NCBI RefSeq assembly: GCF_900312745.1
Contig: NZ_OMPD01000014.1
Coordinates: 992,001 to 1,056,000, forward strand
DNA: 64,000 bases
Direction: 5' to 3'
DNA from: Aquimarina sp. AU58
Lineage (GTDB): Bacteria; Bacteroidota; Bacteroidia; Flavobacteriales; Flavobacteriaceae
Positions 41,947 to 50,272 of the stretch are shown here, in pieces. The stretch's first letter is position 1, and the number at the start of each line of letters is the position of its first letter. The notes beneath the pieces were generated by a model, which worked only from the letters and a program-made list of their open reading frames with translations, was not told where the DNA came from and did no database searches. Position numbers and translations under genes: made by a program.

Positions 41947-42053
41947 AGTTATTAAGAAAGGTGGAGGGAATAGACCCTGTGAAACCTTAGCAACCCTTTG
42001 ATTTATTAAAGAAGGTGCTACATTCTATCTCAATTAATTGGGAGAAGATAACT
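41947..42053 (+). ncRNA. SAM riboswitch (S-box, SAM-I clan)
   Basis: The core AAAGGTGGAGGGAATAGACC, then CTGTGAAACCTTAGCAACCC, then AAGGTGCTACATTCT is the S-box pattern of Bacteroidota. The closing helix P1 is AGTTAT (41947) with ATAACT (42048-42053). It sits in the leader of metY-metX-thrA and should shut the operon off when SAM is high. An almost identical core occurs at 63866. Confidence 0.95.
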
Positions 42054-42057
42054 CGAT

Positions 42058-42100
42058 ACAATTATTATTTCTGTAATTGTCTTTCCTTTCTTTTTAATTT
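42058..42100 (+). terminator. Expression-platform terminator of the S-box
   Basis: ACAATTA (42058-42064) and TAATTGT (42074-42080) form a stem followed by CTTTCCTTTCTTTTTAATTT. It lies 5 bases after the riboswitch P1 and 70 bases before the metY start, fitting transcription attenuation. Confidence 0.65.
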
Positions 42101-42170
42101 TCTATTTACATACACTATAATTGAGTGTTTGATGTATTTGAATTTTGTTTAAAATTTAAAATAGAAAATT

Positions 42171-43457
42171 ATGAATACACAAAAATTTGCAACAGGAGCT
42201 TTGCATGCAGGTCATGATGTATCTGCTAATGGTGGAACAAGAGCGGTGCCAATTTATCAAACAACATCGTATGTTTTTAACAATTCTGATCATGCTGCCA
42301 ACCTATTTAACTTGTCCGAAACAGGATTTATTTATACGAGATTAAATAACCCAACAAATGATATACTAGAACAACGCCTTGCAGCATTAGAAGGAGGTAT
42401 TGCGGCAGTAGTAACGTCGTCGGGAACAGCAGCAATCAATACAACTTTGTTAACCTTACTAAAAACAGGTGATCATATAGTAGCATCGAGTAGTTTGTAT
42501 GGCGGGACATACAACTTGTTAAATGTTACATTGCCTAGATTTGGCATTACAACAACTTTTGTAGATCCTTCAAACCCAAATAATTTTAAAGATGCTGTAC
42601 AAGAGAATACACGCGCATTTTTTGTAGAATCATTAGGGAACCCAAAGCTAGATGTATTAGACTTAAAAGCAATTTCGTCTGAAGCCAAAACCTATAAAGT
42701 ACCTTTAATAGTTGATAATACAGTTGCTACACCGGCATTACTTAACCCTATTGAGTATGGGGCTAATATCGTAATTCATTCCCTTACAAAATATATTAGT
42801 GGTAATGGAACATCTCTTGGAGGAGCAATTATCGATGCAGGGACTTTTGATTGGTCTAGCGGTAAATTTCCGGAGTTTACAGAGCCTTCACCGGGATACC
42901 ACGGATTAGTGTATCACGATGCATTAGGACCAGCAGCATTTATTGCAAAAGCAAGAATAGAAGGATTGCGAGATCATGGAGCTGCACTAAGTCCATTTAA
43001 TGCATTTCAGATTTTACAAGGTTTAGAAACCTTAGAAATCAGAATAAAAAAACATAGCGAAAATGCATTGCAGCTTGCTAAATGGTTAGAAAAACAAGAA
43101 GAGGTAAGTTGGGTAAAGTATCCGGGACTCAAAAATGATACATACTATGAGCTAGCTAAAGAATACTTGCCAAAAGGGCAAAGTGGGATCATCACTTTTG
43201 GAGTAAAAGGTGGTTTTGACTCTGCTAAAACGGTAGCAGATGAAACAAAAATTTTCTCTTTACTAGCAAATATAGGAGATTCTAAATCTTTAATTATACA
43301 TCCTGCTAGTACTACGCACCAACAACTAGACCCTGCACAGCAAGAATCTACTGGGGTAACTCAGGATTTGATACGGTTATCAGTTGGACTCGAAGATATT
43401 GAGGATCTAAAAGAAGATTTAAAAGAAGCTTTTAATAAAGTAAAAGTTAAAATTTAA
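42171..43457 (+). CDS. metY: O-acetylhomoserine sulfhydrylase
   Basis: Forms homocysteine from O-acetylhomoserine and sulfide. The 428-residue PLP enzyme belongs to the Cys/Met metabolism family and has the long O-acetylhomoserine aminocarboxypropyltransferase form: FATGALHAGHDVSANGGTRA, VPIYQTTSYVF, YTRLNNPTNDILEQRLAALE, SSLYGGTYNL, and the PLP lysine in VIHSLTKYISGNGTSLGGAI. First gene behind the S-box riboswitch; metX follows after 81 bases. A second, shorter sulfhydrylase-type paralogue is at 47499. Confidence 0.95.
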   Translation: MNTQKFATGALHAGHDVSANGGTRAVPIYQTTSYVFNNSDHAANLFNLSETGFIYTRLNNPTNDILEQRLAALEGGIAAVVTSSGTAAINTTLLTLLKTGDHIVASSSLYGGTYNLLNVTLPRFGITTTFVDPSNPNNFKDAVQENTRAFFVESLGNPKLDVLDLKAISSEAKTYKVPLIVDNTVATPALLNPIEYGANIVIHSLTKYISGNGTSLGGAIIDAGTFDWSSGKFPEFTEPSPGYHGLVYHDALGPAAFIAKARIEGLRDHGAALSPFNAFQILQGLETLEIRIKKHSENALQLAKWLEKQEEVSWVKYPGLKNDTYYELAKEYLPKGQSGIITFGVKGGFDSAKTVADETKIFSLLANIGDSKSLIIHPASTTHQQLDPAQQESTGVTQDLIRLSVGLEDIEDLKEDLKEAFNKVKVKI

Positions 43458-43538
43458 AAGATCCAAAAATCGGTATCCTTTTTATAAGGATTTATAATAA
43501 TGAGGGGTATTAAAATAACCTCAAAGAAATTATAAAGA

Positions 43539-44501
43539 ATGCTTCAAGAATTAGACATCATAAACTATACTACAATAAAGGGAAGATCTATTGATCAGAT
43601 TCATCTCACATACGAAGTATTTGGGAAACCTCTCTATACGGCACCAATTGTTTTAGTTAACCATGCTCTTACCGGTAATTCTGCTGTATGTGGAGAGCAT
43701 GGTTGGTGGAACGGCTTAATAGGGAAAGATAAGTGCATTGATACCAATAGATACACCGTTTTGTCTTTTAATATTCCTGGAAATGGATATGATGGAAAAG
43801 AAGAAAGCTTAATTGAAGAGTATAAAATATTTAATGCACGAGATATTGCTATTATCTTTTCTGAAGGGCTAAAACTATTGAAAATTGATAAACTATATGC
43901 TGTAATTGGAGGATCTGTTGGTGGTGGTATTGCGTGGGAATTAGCAGCTCTTAATCCTAGTTTAATAACCCATTTAATTCCGGTAGCTACAGATTGGAAA
44001 TCTACAGATTGGTTAAAAGCTAATTGTTTGGTACAAGAACAGATTTTATTGAATTCTAAAGACCCCGTTCGTAATGCCAGGTTACATGCTATGTTGATCT
44101 ATAGATCCCCAGAATCATTTAAACAAAAATTTAATCGTACTTATAATGATGAAAAAGACATGTATAATATAGAAAGCTGGCTATTGTATCATGGAGAAAA
44201 ACTAGACGGTAGATTTGCACTTTCTGCCTACAAGGAACTAAATCATATCCTGGCAAATATCGATATAACAGAAGGGCGAGGAGATTTTAATGAAGTAGCC
44301 GCATCGATCCAATCCAATATTCATATCATCAGTGTAGATTCTGATGTGTTTTTTACTGCAGCAGAAGATAAGATTACATTTGAAAAGTTGAAAAGAGTAA
44401 AACAAAACGTTACTCATAAAATAATTAACTCGGTTCACGGCCATGATGCCTTTTTAATAGAATTTGAACAATTGAATGCATTATTGAAAGATGTGTTTTA
44501 A
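43539..44501 (+). CDS. metX: Homoserine O-acetyltransferase-like alpha/beta hydrolase
   Basis: Activates homoserine for sulfhydrylation. The 320-residue protein has the MetX start (IHLTYEVFGKPLYTAPIVLV, NHALTGNSAVCG), the nucleophile elbow AVIGGSVGGGIAWELA (Ser126) and the C-terminal catalytic VHGHDAFLIEF. It is somewhat shorter than classical MetX (about 350-380), as usual in Flavobacteriia. Placed between metY and thrA in the S-box operon, which makes acetylated homoserine the natural product; acyl choice (acetyl or succinyl) is not proven by the sequence. Confidence 0.92.
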   Translation: MLQELDIINYTTIKGRSIDQIHLTYEVFGKPLYTAPIVLVNHALTGNSAVCGEHGWWNGLIGKDKCIDTNRYTVLSFNIPGNGYDGKEESLIEEYKIFNARDIAIIFSEGLKLLKIDKLYAVIGGSVGGGIAWELAALNPSLITHLIPVATDWKSTDWLKANCLVQEQILLNSKDPVRNARLHAMLIYRSPESFKQKFNRTYNDEKDMYNIESWLLYHGEKLDGRFALSAYKELNHILANIDITEGRGDFNEVAASIQSNIHIISVDSDVFFTAAEDKITFEKLKRVKQNVTHKIINSVHGHDAFLIEFEQLNALLKDVF

Positions 44502-44514
44502 AGAAAAAGAAAAA

Positions 44515-46929
44515 ATGAAAGTTTTAAAATTTGGAGGAAAATCACTTGCTAACGGAAAAGGAATTCATGCAGTGATAGATATAATTGAAGACAAGGTTAA
44601 AAATGGAGAAAAGATTACCGTTGTCCTTTCTGCTCGTGGTAATACAACTGATGAGCTTGAAGAAATTCTTGAAAAAGCCGTTAAAGGAAAAAAATATCAG
44701 GAGCAGCTAGAAGCGCTTAAAAAGTACCAAATTGCAGATTTTGATAATGCTGATTTTACCAAGGAGTTCGAAACATTAGACAAACTTTTTGAAGGAGTTT
44801 CACTTTTAGGAGACTATAGTAAGAGGATAAAAGATCAAATACTATCACAAGGCGAAGTTGTTTCGGCCAAATTGGTAACGCAAATTCTTAAAGAGAAAAA
44901 CATCAAAGCTAATTTTACCGATAGTAGAACTCTGATCATAACAGATGCCCAATTCGGAGATGCCCAGCCACTCGATAAGTTATCCAAAGAAAATGTAATT
45001 AATCATTTTCAAACGTATAATGGTACTACAGTAAATATTGTCACAGGTTTTATAGCATCTAATACCAAAAATGAAACAACCACTTTAGGAAGAAACGGAA
45101 GTAATTATACAGCATCATTGCTAGCAAATTATTTAGAAGCAGAGGAGTTACAAAGTTTTACTCATGTAAACGGGATCTATACGGCAAACCCAGACTTAGT
45201 ACCTGATGCTATAAAAATTGAAAAACTATCATTTACAGAAGCTAATGAATTAGCATATTTTGGGGCTAATATTTTACATGCAAAAACTATAATCCCATTA
45301 ATTGAAAAGAATATCCCACTTAGGATTTTGAATACTTTTGATCATAAAAATAAAGGAACTTTAATTACATCAGAAGCGAGTGAAAAGGGAATCAAATCTC
45401 TTTCGGTTTTAGAGAATGTAGCTCTAATCAATCTTGAAGGAAGAGGACTCTTAGGGAAAGTAGGAGTAGATGCAAGAATATTTAAAGCACTAGCCCATAA
45501 AAATATTAGTGTTAGTATTATTTCACAAGGTTCATCAGAGCGCGGAATAGGTTTTGTTGTCGAAGCTGATAAAGCAAAAGAAGCTAAATCTATATTAGAA
45601 CAAGAATTCGAATCAGATTTTTATAAACGTGATGTTAGTGGGATTTCAATAGAAAAAGATGTCTCTGTGATTTCTATTATTGGTCAGGATCTAAGCACAT
45701 TTCATAAGCCATACAATGCATTGATTAAGAATCAGGTAATTCCATTATTGTTTAATAATACGGTTACAGGAAAGAATGTGAGTTTGGTAGTGCGAAAAGA
45801 ACAATTGCATCGCGCCTTAAATGTGATTCATGGTGAGATTTTCGAAATTTCTAAAAAAATCAACATAGCTATATTTGGTCATGGATTAGTAGGAGGTACG
45901 TTGATAGATCAAATCTTAAAATCTTCAGAGCAGATCGAAAAACGAAAAAAAATAAACCTCAATATTTTTGCAGTAGCAAATTCTAGAAAAGTACTCTTAG
46001 ATAAAAACGGAGTAACGCAAAACTGGAAAAATGCTATCGATGAAAAAGGAATTTCATATACGGTCGAAAATGTGATTCGATTTGCAGATGATCATCATTT
46101 AGAAAACCTAATAGCTATTGATAATACAGCTAGTCAGGGATTTACAGAAAAATATATCAATTTGGTAGAACATGGTTTTGATTTAGTTTCCTCTAACAAA
46201 GTAGCTAATACATTAAGTTTTAATTTTTATAAGAAATTAAGAGCTAGGCTAGAAGAAAATCAAAAACAATACCTGTATGAAACTAACGTAGGAGCTGGAT
46301 TGCCATTGATTGACACTATTAAATTATTGCATTTATCAGGAGAAAATATAACTCGAATTAAAGGTGTTTTTTCTGGGTCACTAAGTTATTTATTTAATAC
46401 TTTTTCTGTAGAAGAACGACCGTTTAGTGAGGTATTGCAAGAGGCAATTGATAAAGGATTTACTGAGCCCGATCCTAGAGAAGATCTCTGTGGTAATGAT
46501 GTAGGCCGAAAATTGTTAATTCTAGCAAGAGAATTAGATTTAAGTAATGAATTTGAAGATATTAATATTCATAATCTAATTCCTGAAGAATTAAGGGCTG
46601 GAGAAGCAAAAGAGTTTTTAGGAAGGCTAAAAGAGTTGGATGTTGTTTATAAAAAAGTTAAAGAAGAGCAAAAACCAGATCATGTATTGCGATATATTGG
46701 TGATCTTTGGGGTGATTTATCACAAGAGAAAGGAAGTTTAGATGTTAAATTAGTTTCTGTACCTCAAAGTAGTGCGTTAGGACAGGTAAAAGGTTCCGAC
46801 TCTATATTCGAGATTTATACAGAATCATATGGCGATCAACCTATCGTAATTCAGGGAGCTGGTGCTGGAGCAGCTGTAACAGCAAGAGGAGTGTTTGGAG
46901 ATGTCTTACGATTAGCAGAAAAAGGATGA
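44515..46929 (+). CDS. thrA: Bifunctional aspartate kinase / homoserine dehydrogenase
   Basis: Catalyses the first and third steps from aspartate to homoserine. I start at 44515 (MKVLKFGGKSLANGKGIHAV); an ATG at 44491 would add eight residues and overlap metX. The 804-residue protein has the aspartokinase domain (about 1-295; KFGGKS, GRNGSNYTASLLA), two ACT-type regulatory segments (about 310-450; SVLENVALINLEGRGL, VSVISIIGQDL) and the homoserine dehydrogenase domain (about 460-804; IFGHGLVGGTLIDQ, GVFSGSLSYLFNTFS, EPDPREDLCGNDVGRKLLIL). Last gene of the tight metY-metX-thrA set. Confidence 0.96.
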   Translation: MKVLKFGGKSLANGKGIHAVIDIIEDKVKNGEKITVVLSARGNTTDELEEILEKAVKGKKYQEQLEALKKYQIADFDNADFTKEFETLDKLFEGVSLLGDYSKRIKDQILSQGEVVSAKLVTQILKEKNIKANFTDSRTLIITDAQFGDAQPLDKLSKENVINHFQTYNGTTVNIVTGFIASNTKNETTTLGRNGSNYTASLLANYLEAEELQSFTHVNGIYTANPDLVPDAIKIEKLSFTEANELAYFGANILHAKTIIPLIEKNIPLRILNTFDHKNKGTLITSEASEKGIKSLSVLENVALINLEGRGLLGKVGVDARIFKALAHKNISVSIISQGSSERGIGFVVEADKAKEAKSILEQEFESDFYKRDVSGISIEKDVSVISIIGQDLSTFHKPYNALIKNQVIPLLFNNTVTGKNVSLVVRKEQLHRALNVIHGEIFEISKKINIAIFGHGLVGGTLIDQILKSSEQIEKRKKINLNIFAVANSRKVLLDKNGVTQNWKNAIDEKGISYTVENVIRFADDHHLENLIAIDNTASQGFTEKYINLVEHGFDLVSSNKVANTLSFNFYKKLRARLEENQKQYLYETNVGAGLPLIDTIKLLHLSGENITRIKGVFSGSLSYLFNTFSVEERPFSEVLQEAIDKGFTEPDPREDLCGNDVGRKLLILARELDLSNEFEDINIHNLIPEELRAGEAKEFLGRLKELDVVYKKVKEEQKPDHVLRYIGDLWGDLSQEKGSLDVKLVSVPQSSALGQVKGSDSIFEIYTESYGDQPIVIQGAGAGAAVTARGVFGDVLRLAEKG

Positions 46930-46938
46930 AATTATAAT

Positions 46939-47071
46939 TGCGTTAGGGATTGAAGCGACATCCTTTTATAATCTTATCACCCTAAAATAGAATCAAGGGG
47001 TTTTGATAGATTATAAAAGATATAGCTGAAAGCCCGACCCCTGATTGATTAGGGGGAACGCCCAAAACAAT
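46939..47071 (+). repeat. GCGTTAGGG...AACGCCC structured repeat, copy C
   Basis: Starts TGCGTTAGGGATTGAAGCGA, then CATCC, and ends AAAGATATAGCTGAAAGCCC, then GGGGGAACGCCCAAAAC. The middle contains the pairing TTTTATAATCT with AGATTATAAAA. Same flanks as copies A (10471) and B (22812); this copy looks the best preserved. It lies between thrA and the OsmC gene, on the transcribed strand. Confidence 0.7.
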
Positions 47072-47076
47072 ATACA

Positions 47077-47502
47077 ATGAAAATACAACTAAAAAGAATA
47101 GACAACGATTATCATTTCGAATTAAAAAATGAAAGAGGACATGTAACTTATATAGATAGTACGGCCAAAGTTGGAGGACATGACCAGGCACCAAGTCCAA
47201 TGGAATACGTATTGATGGGAGTAGCAGGGTGTAGTGCTATTGATATAATTTCTATTCTGAAGAAACAACGACAAGAAATTACAGACTATCGAGCAGAAGT
47301 AAATGGCGCTCGCGAAGAAATTGATGGAGCAAAACCATTTAAAAAAATTACAGTAACCGTTTATCTTGAAGGGGATATTACTCCAGAAAAAGCACAGAGA
47401 GCGGCAGAATTGTCATTTGAGAAATATTGTTCGGTATCCAAAACATTAGAACCCACAGCTACAATAGAGTACAAGGTGGTGGTTAATAATAAAGAAGTAT
47501 GA
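47077..47502 (+). CDS. OsmC-family protein
   Basis: A 141-residue OsmC/YhfA-like protein: GGHDQAPSPMEYVLMGVAGC, SAIDIISILKKQRQEITDYR and a final SVSKTLEPTATIEYK with the second conserved Cys in KYCSVSKT. The two cysteines make a thiol peroxidase activity possible, though the YhfA branch is not characterised. It overlaps metZ by four bases (ATGA), so it is translationally coupled to a sulfur gene. Confidence 0.9.
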   Translation: MKIQLKRIDNDYHFELKNERGHVTYIDSTAKVGGHDQAPSPMEYVLMGVAGCSAIDIISILKKQRQEITDYRAEVNGAREEIDGAKPFKKITVTVYLEGDITPEKAQRAAELSFEKYCSVSKTLEPTATIEYKVVVNNKEV

Positions 47503-48677
47503 GCCTTAAAAGTTTAAATTTTGAAACACAAGCGGTAAGAACGCAAACTGATAAAACACAGTTTTTAGAGCATTCTACACCAATGTATTTAACCTCGGGC
47601 TTTGTTTTTGAAGATGCAGAAGAGATGAGAGCTGCTTTTGCAGAAGAGAAAGAACGAAATCTATATAGCCGTTTTAGTAATCCTAATACAACAGAATTTG
47701 TAGATAAGATTTGCAAATTAGAAGGAGCAGAAGACGGGTATGCATTTGCAACGGGTATGGCAGCAGTGTTTTCTACATTTGCTGCGTTATTAGATGCTGG
47801 TGATCATATTGTTTCGGCTCGATCTGTATTTGGTTCTACTCATACTTTATTTACTAAATATTTACCAAAGTGGAATATCGAAACCAGTTATTTTAGAGTA
47901 GATGAGGTGGATAAAGTAGAAAGTTTGATCCAACCCAATACAAAAATTATATATGCCGAATCTCCAACAAATCCGGGAGTAGATGTTTTAGATTTAGAAT
48001 TGTTGGGTGCGATCGCAAAAAAACACAACCTGCTTTTGGTTATTGATAATTGTTTTGCGACTCCATATTTGCAAAACCCGATTAAGTTTGGTGCAGATTT
48101 GGTAATTCATTCTGCAACTAAGCTAATTGATGGCCAGGGAAGGGTTCTGGGAGGAGTGACTGTTGGTAAAAAAGAACTGATAAGAGAAATTTACCTCTTT
48201 TCGCGTAATACCGGACCATCACTATCACCTTTTAATGCTTGGGTATTGTCTAAAAGTTTAGAAACCTTGGCGGTTCGGGTGGATCGTCACTGTGAAAATG
48301 CACTAAAATTAGCAGAGTTTTTAGAATCACATCCTAAAATAAACTGGGTGAAATACCCATTCCTAAAATCTCACCCACAATATGAAGTTGCCAAAAAGCA
48401 AATGAAAATGGGAGGTAATGTTGTTGCTTTTGAAGTAAAAGGAGGTGTACAAGGAGGTAAAACTTTTTTTAATAGTGTACAAATGTGTTCTCTGTCTGCC
48501 AATCTTGGTGATACCAGAACCATAATTACACATCCCGCTTCAACAACACATAGTAAACTAGCCGATGAAGACAAGCTTGTTGTAGGGATTACAGATGGAA
48601 TGGTGCGTTGTTCTGTAGGATTAGAGCATATCGATGATGTTATATCGGATATAGAACAAGCATTAGAAAAAATATAG
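47499..48677 (+). CDS. metZ: O-succinylhomoserine sulfhydrylase-type trans-sulfuration enzyme
   Basis: A 392-residue PLP enzyme of the Cys/Met metabolism family. It shows FETQAVRTQTDKTQFLEHST, PMYLTSGFVFEDAEEMRAAF, SRFSNPNTTEF, the PLP lysine in VIHSATKLIDGQGRVLGGVT and SLSANLGDTRTIITHPASTT. Length and motifs fit MetZ (O-succinylhomoserine sulfhydrylase) better than the longer MetY encoded at 42171. With metX in the same stretch the organism may use either acyl-homoserine. Start overlaps the OsmC gene by 4 bases; a terminator follows. Confidence 0.9.
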   Translation: MSLKSLNFETQAVRTQTDKTQFLEHSTPMYLTSGFVFEDAEEMRAAFAEEKERNLYSRFSNPNTTEFVDKICKLEGAEDGYAFATGMAAVFSTFAALLDAGDHIVSARSVFGSTHTLFTKYLPKWNIETSYFRVDEVDKVESLIQPNTKIIYAESPTNPGVDVLDLELLGAIAKKHNLLLVIDNCFATPYLQNPIKFGADLVIHSATKLIDGQGRVLGGVTVGKKELIREIYLFSRNTGPSLSPFNAWVLSKSLETLAVRVDRHCENALKLAEFLESHPKINWVKYPFLKSHPQYEVAKKQMKMGGNVVAFEVKGGVQGGKTFFNSVQMCSLSANLGDTRTIITHPASTTHSKLADEDKLVVGITDGMVRCSVGLEHIDDVISDIEQALEKI

Positions 48678-48714
48678 AAGCTATAAAACTTCTTGTAGTA
48701 TTGAAATAAAATGA

Positions 48715-48752
48715 AAAATGCTCTGAAAATTAATTTTTCAGAGCATTTTTTT
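48715..48752. terminator. Bidirectional terminator after metZ
   Basis: AAAATGCTCTGAAAA and TTTTCAGAGCATTTT form a 15-bp stem with loop TTAATT and A/T runs on both sides. It serves metZ on the plus strand and the Cys-rich peptide genes on the minus strand. Confidence 0.9.
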
Positions 48753-48773
48753 GATGAAAATTAATTTTTACGG

Positions 48774-48965
48774 TTATATAAAATGACAACGCCCGTTTGA
48801 CATGCATGTACCTGCATCACAAAATAAACGTACTCCACCTCTCCAGGTGCAACATTGATATCCGTTTTGATAACAACCAAAACCTCTTGCTCCCGAACCA
48901 GAGATTGAACTTTGTTCGGTTTTACTTAATAAGGAAACTCCTTTTAAATTTAAAATTTTTTTCAT
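48774..48965 (-). CDS. Cys-rich precursor peptide with double-glycine-type leader (2 of 2)
   Basis: A 63-residue peptide from the ATG at 48965; the frame's earlier ATG at 49001 lies inside the upstream peptide gene. The N-terminus MKKILNLKGVSLLSKTEQSS and ISGS is a Bacteroidota leader of the bacteriocin-like/natural-product precursor type (LSKxxQxxIxGG/GS). The remaining ~40 residues hold six Cys in the order C-x6-CC-x9-C-x4-C-x5-C (GCYQNGYQCC, FCDAGTCMSNGRC). It is a close paralogue of the peptide at 48979, 13 bases upstream. No export or modification gene is nearby. Confidence 0.75.
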   Translation of the reverse strand: MKKILNLKGVSLLSKTEQSSISGSGARGFGCYQNGYQCCTWRGGVRLFCDAGTCMSNGRCHFI

Positions 48966-48978
48966 AAAATAATTTGTT

Positions 48979-49164
48979 TTAAGAATACACACAATATCCA
49001 TTAGGTAGGCATTGTCCTACATCACAGAAATTTCCGTTACCGGTTTCTCTACAGCACTGATTTCCGTTTTGAAAACAAGGAGTCCCGCTGCGCGAACCCA
49101 AAATTTGACTTTGATCATTTTTACTTAATAAGGTAACTCCTCTTAAGTTTAAAACTTTTTTCAT
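48979..49164 (-). CDS. Cys-rich precursor peptide with double-glycine-type leader (1 of 2)
   Basis: A 61-residue peptide. Leader MKKVLNLRGVTLLSKNDQSQ, then ILGS; core region with six Cys as C-x6-CC-x8-C-x4-C-x5-C (PCFQNGNQCC, FCDVGQCLPNGYC). Leader and Cys pattern match the downstream peptide, and both start codons are preceded by the same sequence (ATTCTTAAAACAAATTA on the minus strand), pointing to a tandem duplication. A -7-like element is at 49253. Probably exported after leader cleavage; antimicrobial or signalling roles are inference. Confidence 0.78.
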   Translation of the reverse strand: MKKVLNLRGVTLLSKNDQSQILGSRSGTPCFQNGNQCCRETGNGNFCDVGQCLPNGYCVYS

Positions 49165-49252
49165 AATGTAATTTGTTTTAAGAATGAATAGAATTGCACC
49201 TTTAAATCGGGGTATTATTGGTTAAATGAACAATTCTATAGATTTAGTTTCT

Positions 49253-49260
49253 CAAATTTA
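49253..49260 (-). promoter_or_regulatory. Candidate -7 promoter element for the peptide genes
   Basis: Read on the minus strand, TAAATTTG matches TAnnTTTG and lies about 90 bases before the first peptide's start. A -33 element is unclear. Confidence 0.35.
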
Positions 49261-49346
49261 AAATTTGAATATAGGATATAGACCCCCGTAAACAGGGGAA
49301 TATGTATTTTTGATTATAAAAACAGGTTTTAGGAAAATGAGCAAAT

Positions 49347-49378
49347 AAAAAAACTGAGGAATTCCTCAGTTTTTTTAT
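49347..49378. terminator. Terminator after the lipocalin-like lipoprotein gene
   Basis: AAAAACTGAGGAATTCCTCAGTTTTT is a perfect palindrome with flanking A and T runs, 26 bases beyond the stop of the minus-strand gene at 49404. Confidence 0.88.
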
Positions 49379-49403
49379 TCAAAGAATTTAGAAGCTTATA
49401 GCC

Positions 49404-49946
49404 TTATTTTTTTGTCAGAGTAAAAATTTGACTTCCGGTAATTTCAAAAGTAATTCCTTGTTGTTCTACCGTTTCTTTGATGTCTTTTTTTATACTCATG
49501 GTTTGTGCTGTTAATGCAATAATATCAAAAGACGCGTCTTTTTCGGCAACAGTAGTAATTAATTTGGTTCCATCTATTTTCCACTCCCCAGCTCCAATAA
49601 AATCTGGAATTGATTCTTCATAATCAATAGATTGTGTAGGGATAGTTATTTTTGCTACTAATGTAAACCCTCCAGAGCTAATAAAAGTATTGGGTTTATC
49701 GGCATCAGAAACTTCTGTAAAAGTTGCTTCTGCAGTATAATCTTTACCCGATATAGAATAACTACCACTCACAGGTATGTTTTCAATAGTAGCAGTAACT
49801 TTTCCATTTTCAGATTTGACATCCGAAAGACTCCACTCACCAGGGATTAAGGATTGATCAATTTCAATTGGAGAATCATCATCGTTGTTACAAGAAACAA
49901 ATAGTAAGGTACTTGCTAAACATAAAAGCATTGCAAATCTTTTCAT
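49404..49946 (-). CDS. Lipocalin-like lipoprotein, hypothetical
   Basis: A 180-residue lipoprotein (LLFVSCNNDDDS, Cys19 followed by acidic residues as in Bacteroidota surface-exposed lipoproteins). Residues 30-178 are beta-rich with the opening LIPGEWSLSDVKSENGK, and ISGSYSISGKDYTAEATFTE, GEWKIDGTKLITT, ITGSQIFTLTKK, which resemble the lipocalin-like families common in this phylum. No substrate is evident. Confidence 0.75.
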   Translation of the reverse strand: MKRFAMLLCLASTLLFVSCNNDDDSPIEIDQSLIPGEWSLSDVKSENGKVTATIENIPVSGSYSISGKDYTAEATFTEVSDADKPNTFISSGGFTLVAKITIPTQSIDYEESIPDFIGAGEWKIDGTKLITTVAEKDASFDIIALTAQTMSIKKDIKETVEQQGITFEITGSQIFTLTKK

Positions 49947-50110
49947 TTTGATTATGTATTTTGGGTTAATATTACTTTTATCAACGAGTTAGAAATTCAC
50001 ATATTGTCATTTTTTCTAGACGAAATCTCTTTTTATGTGATTTTTAAGGATAATTAATAAAAGTTTAATAGGATGTTCTTCAATAAATTATCTAATGATT
50101 CTGGGATTGA

Positions 50111-50252
50111 TTTAATAATCTACTAAGTTACTAGGGTTTTTGTTGAAAATATCATAATTCTTATGATTTTCTACAAGAACTTTTGAGATTTTTATGCTAT
50201 AAACAAAATATTATATATACATTTGTTTAATAATCTACTATTCCGATAGGGT
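50111..50252 (+). promoter_or_regulatory. Leader of the sulfate-assimilation operon with a repeated motif and -7 box
   Basis: TTTAATAATCTACTAAGTTA then CTAGGG (50111) is repeated as TTTAATAATCTACTATTCCG then ATAGGG (50226), 115 bases apart. A -7-like TACATTTG is at 50218-50225, so the second copy covers the expected start of transcription. The repeats may be operator sites for a sulfur-status regulator; the 325-base gap holds no gene that I can see. Confidence 0.5.
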
Positions 50253-50272
50253 AATAGAGTTTTAGAAAAAAA

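Noticed and set aside
48774-49164. Knottin (C-C-CC-C-C) assignment for the Cys-rich peptides
   Set aside because: The order here is C-CC-C-C-C, so the classical inhibitor cystine knot spacing does not fit.
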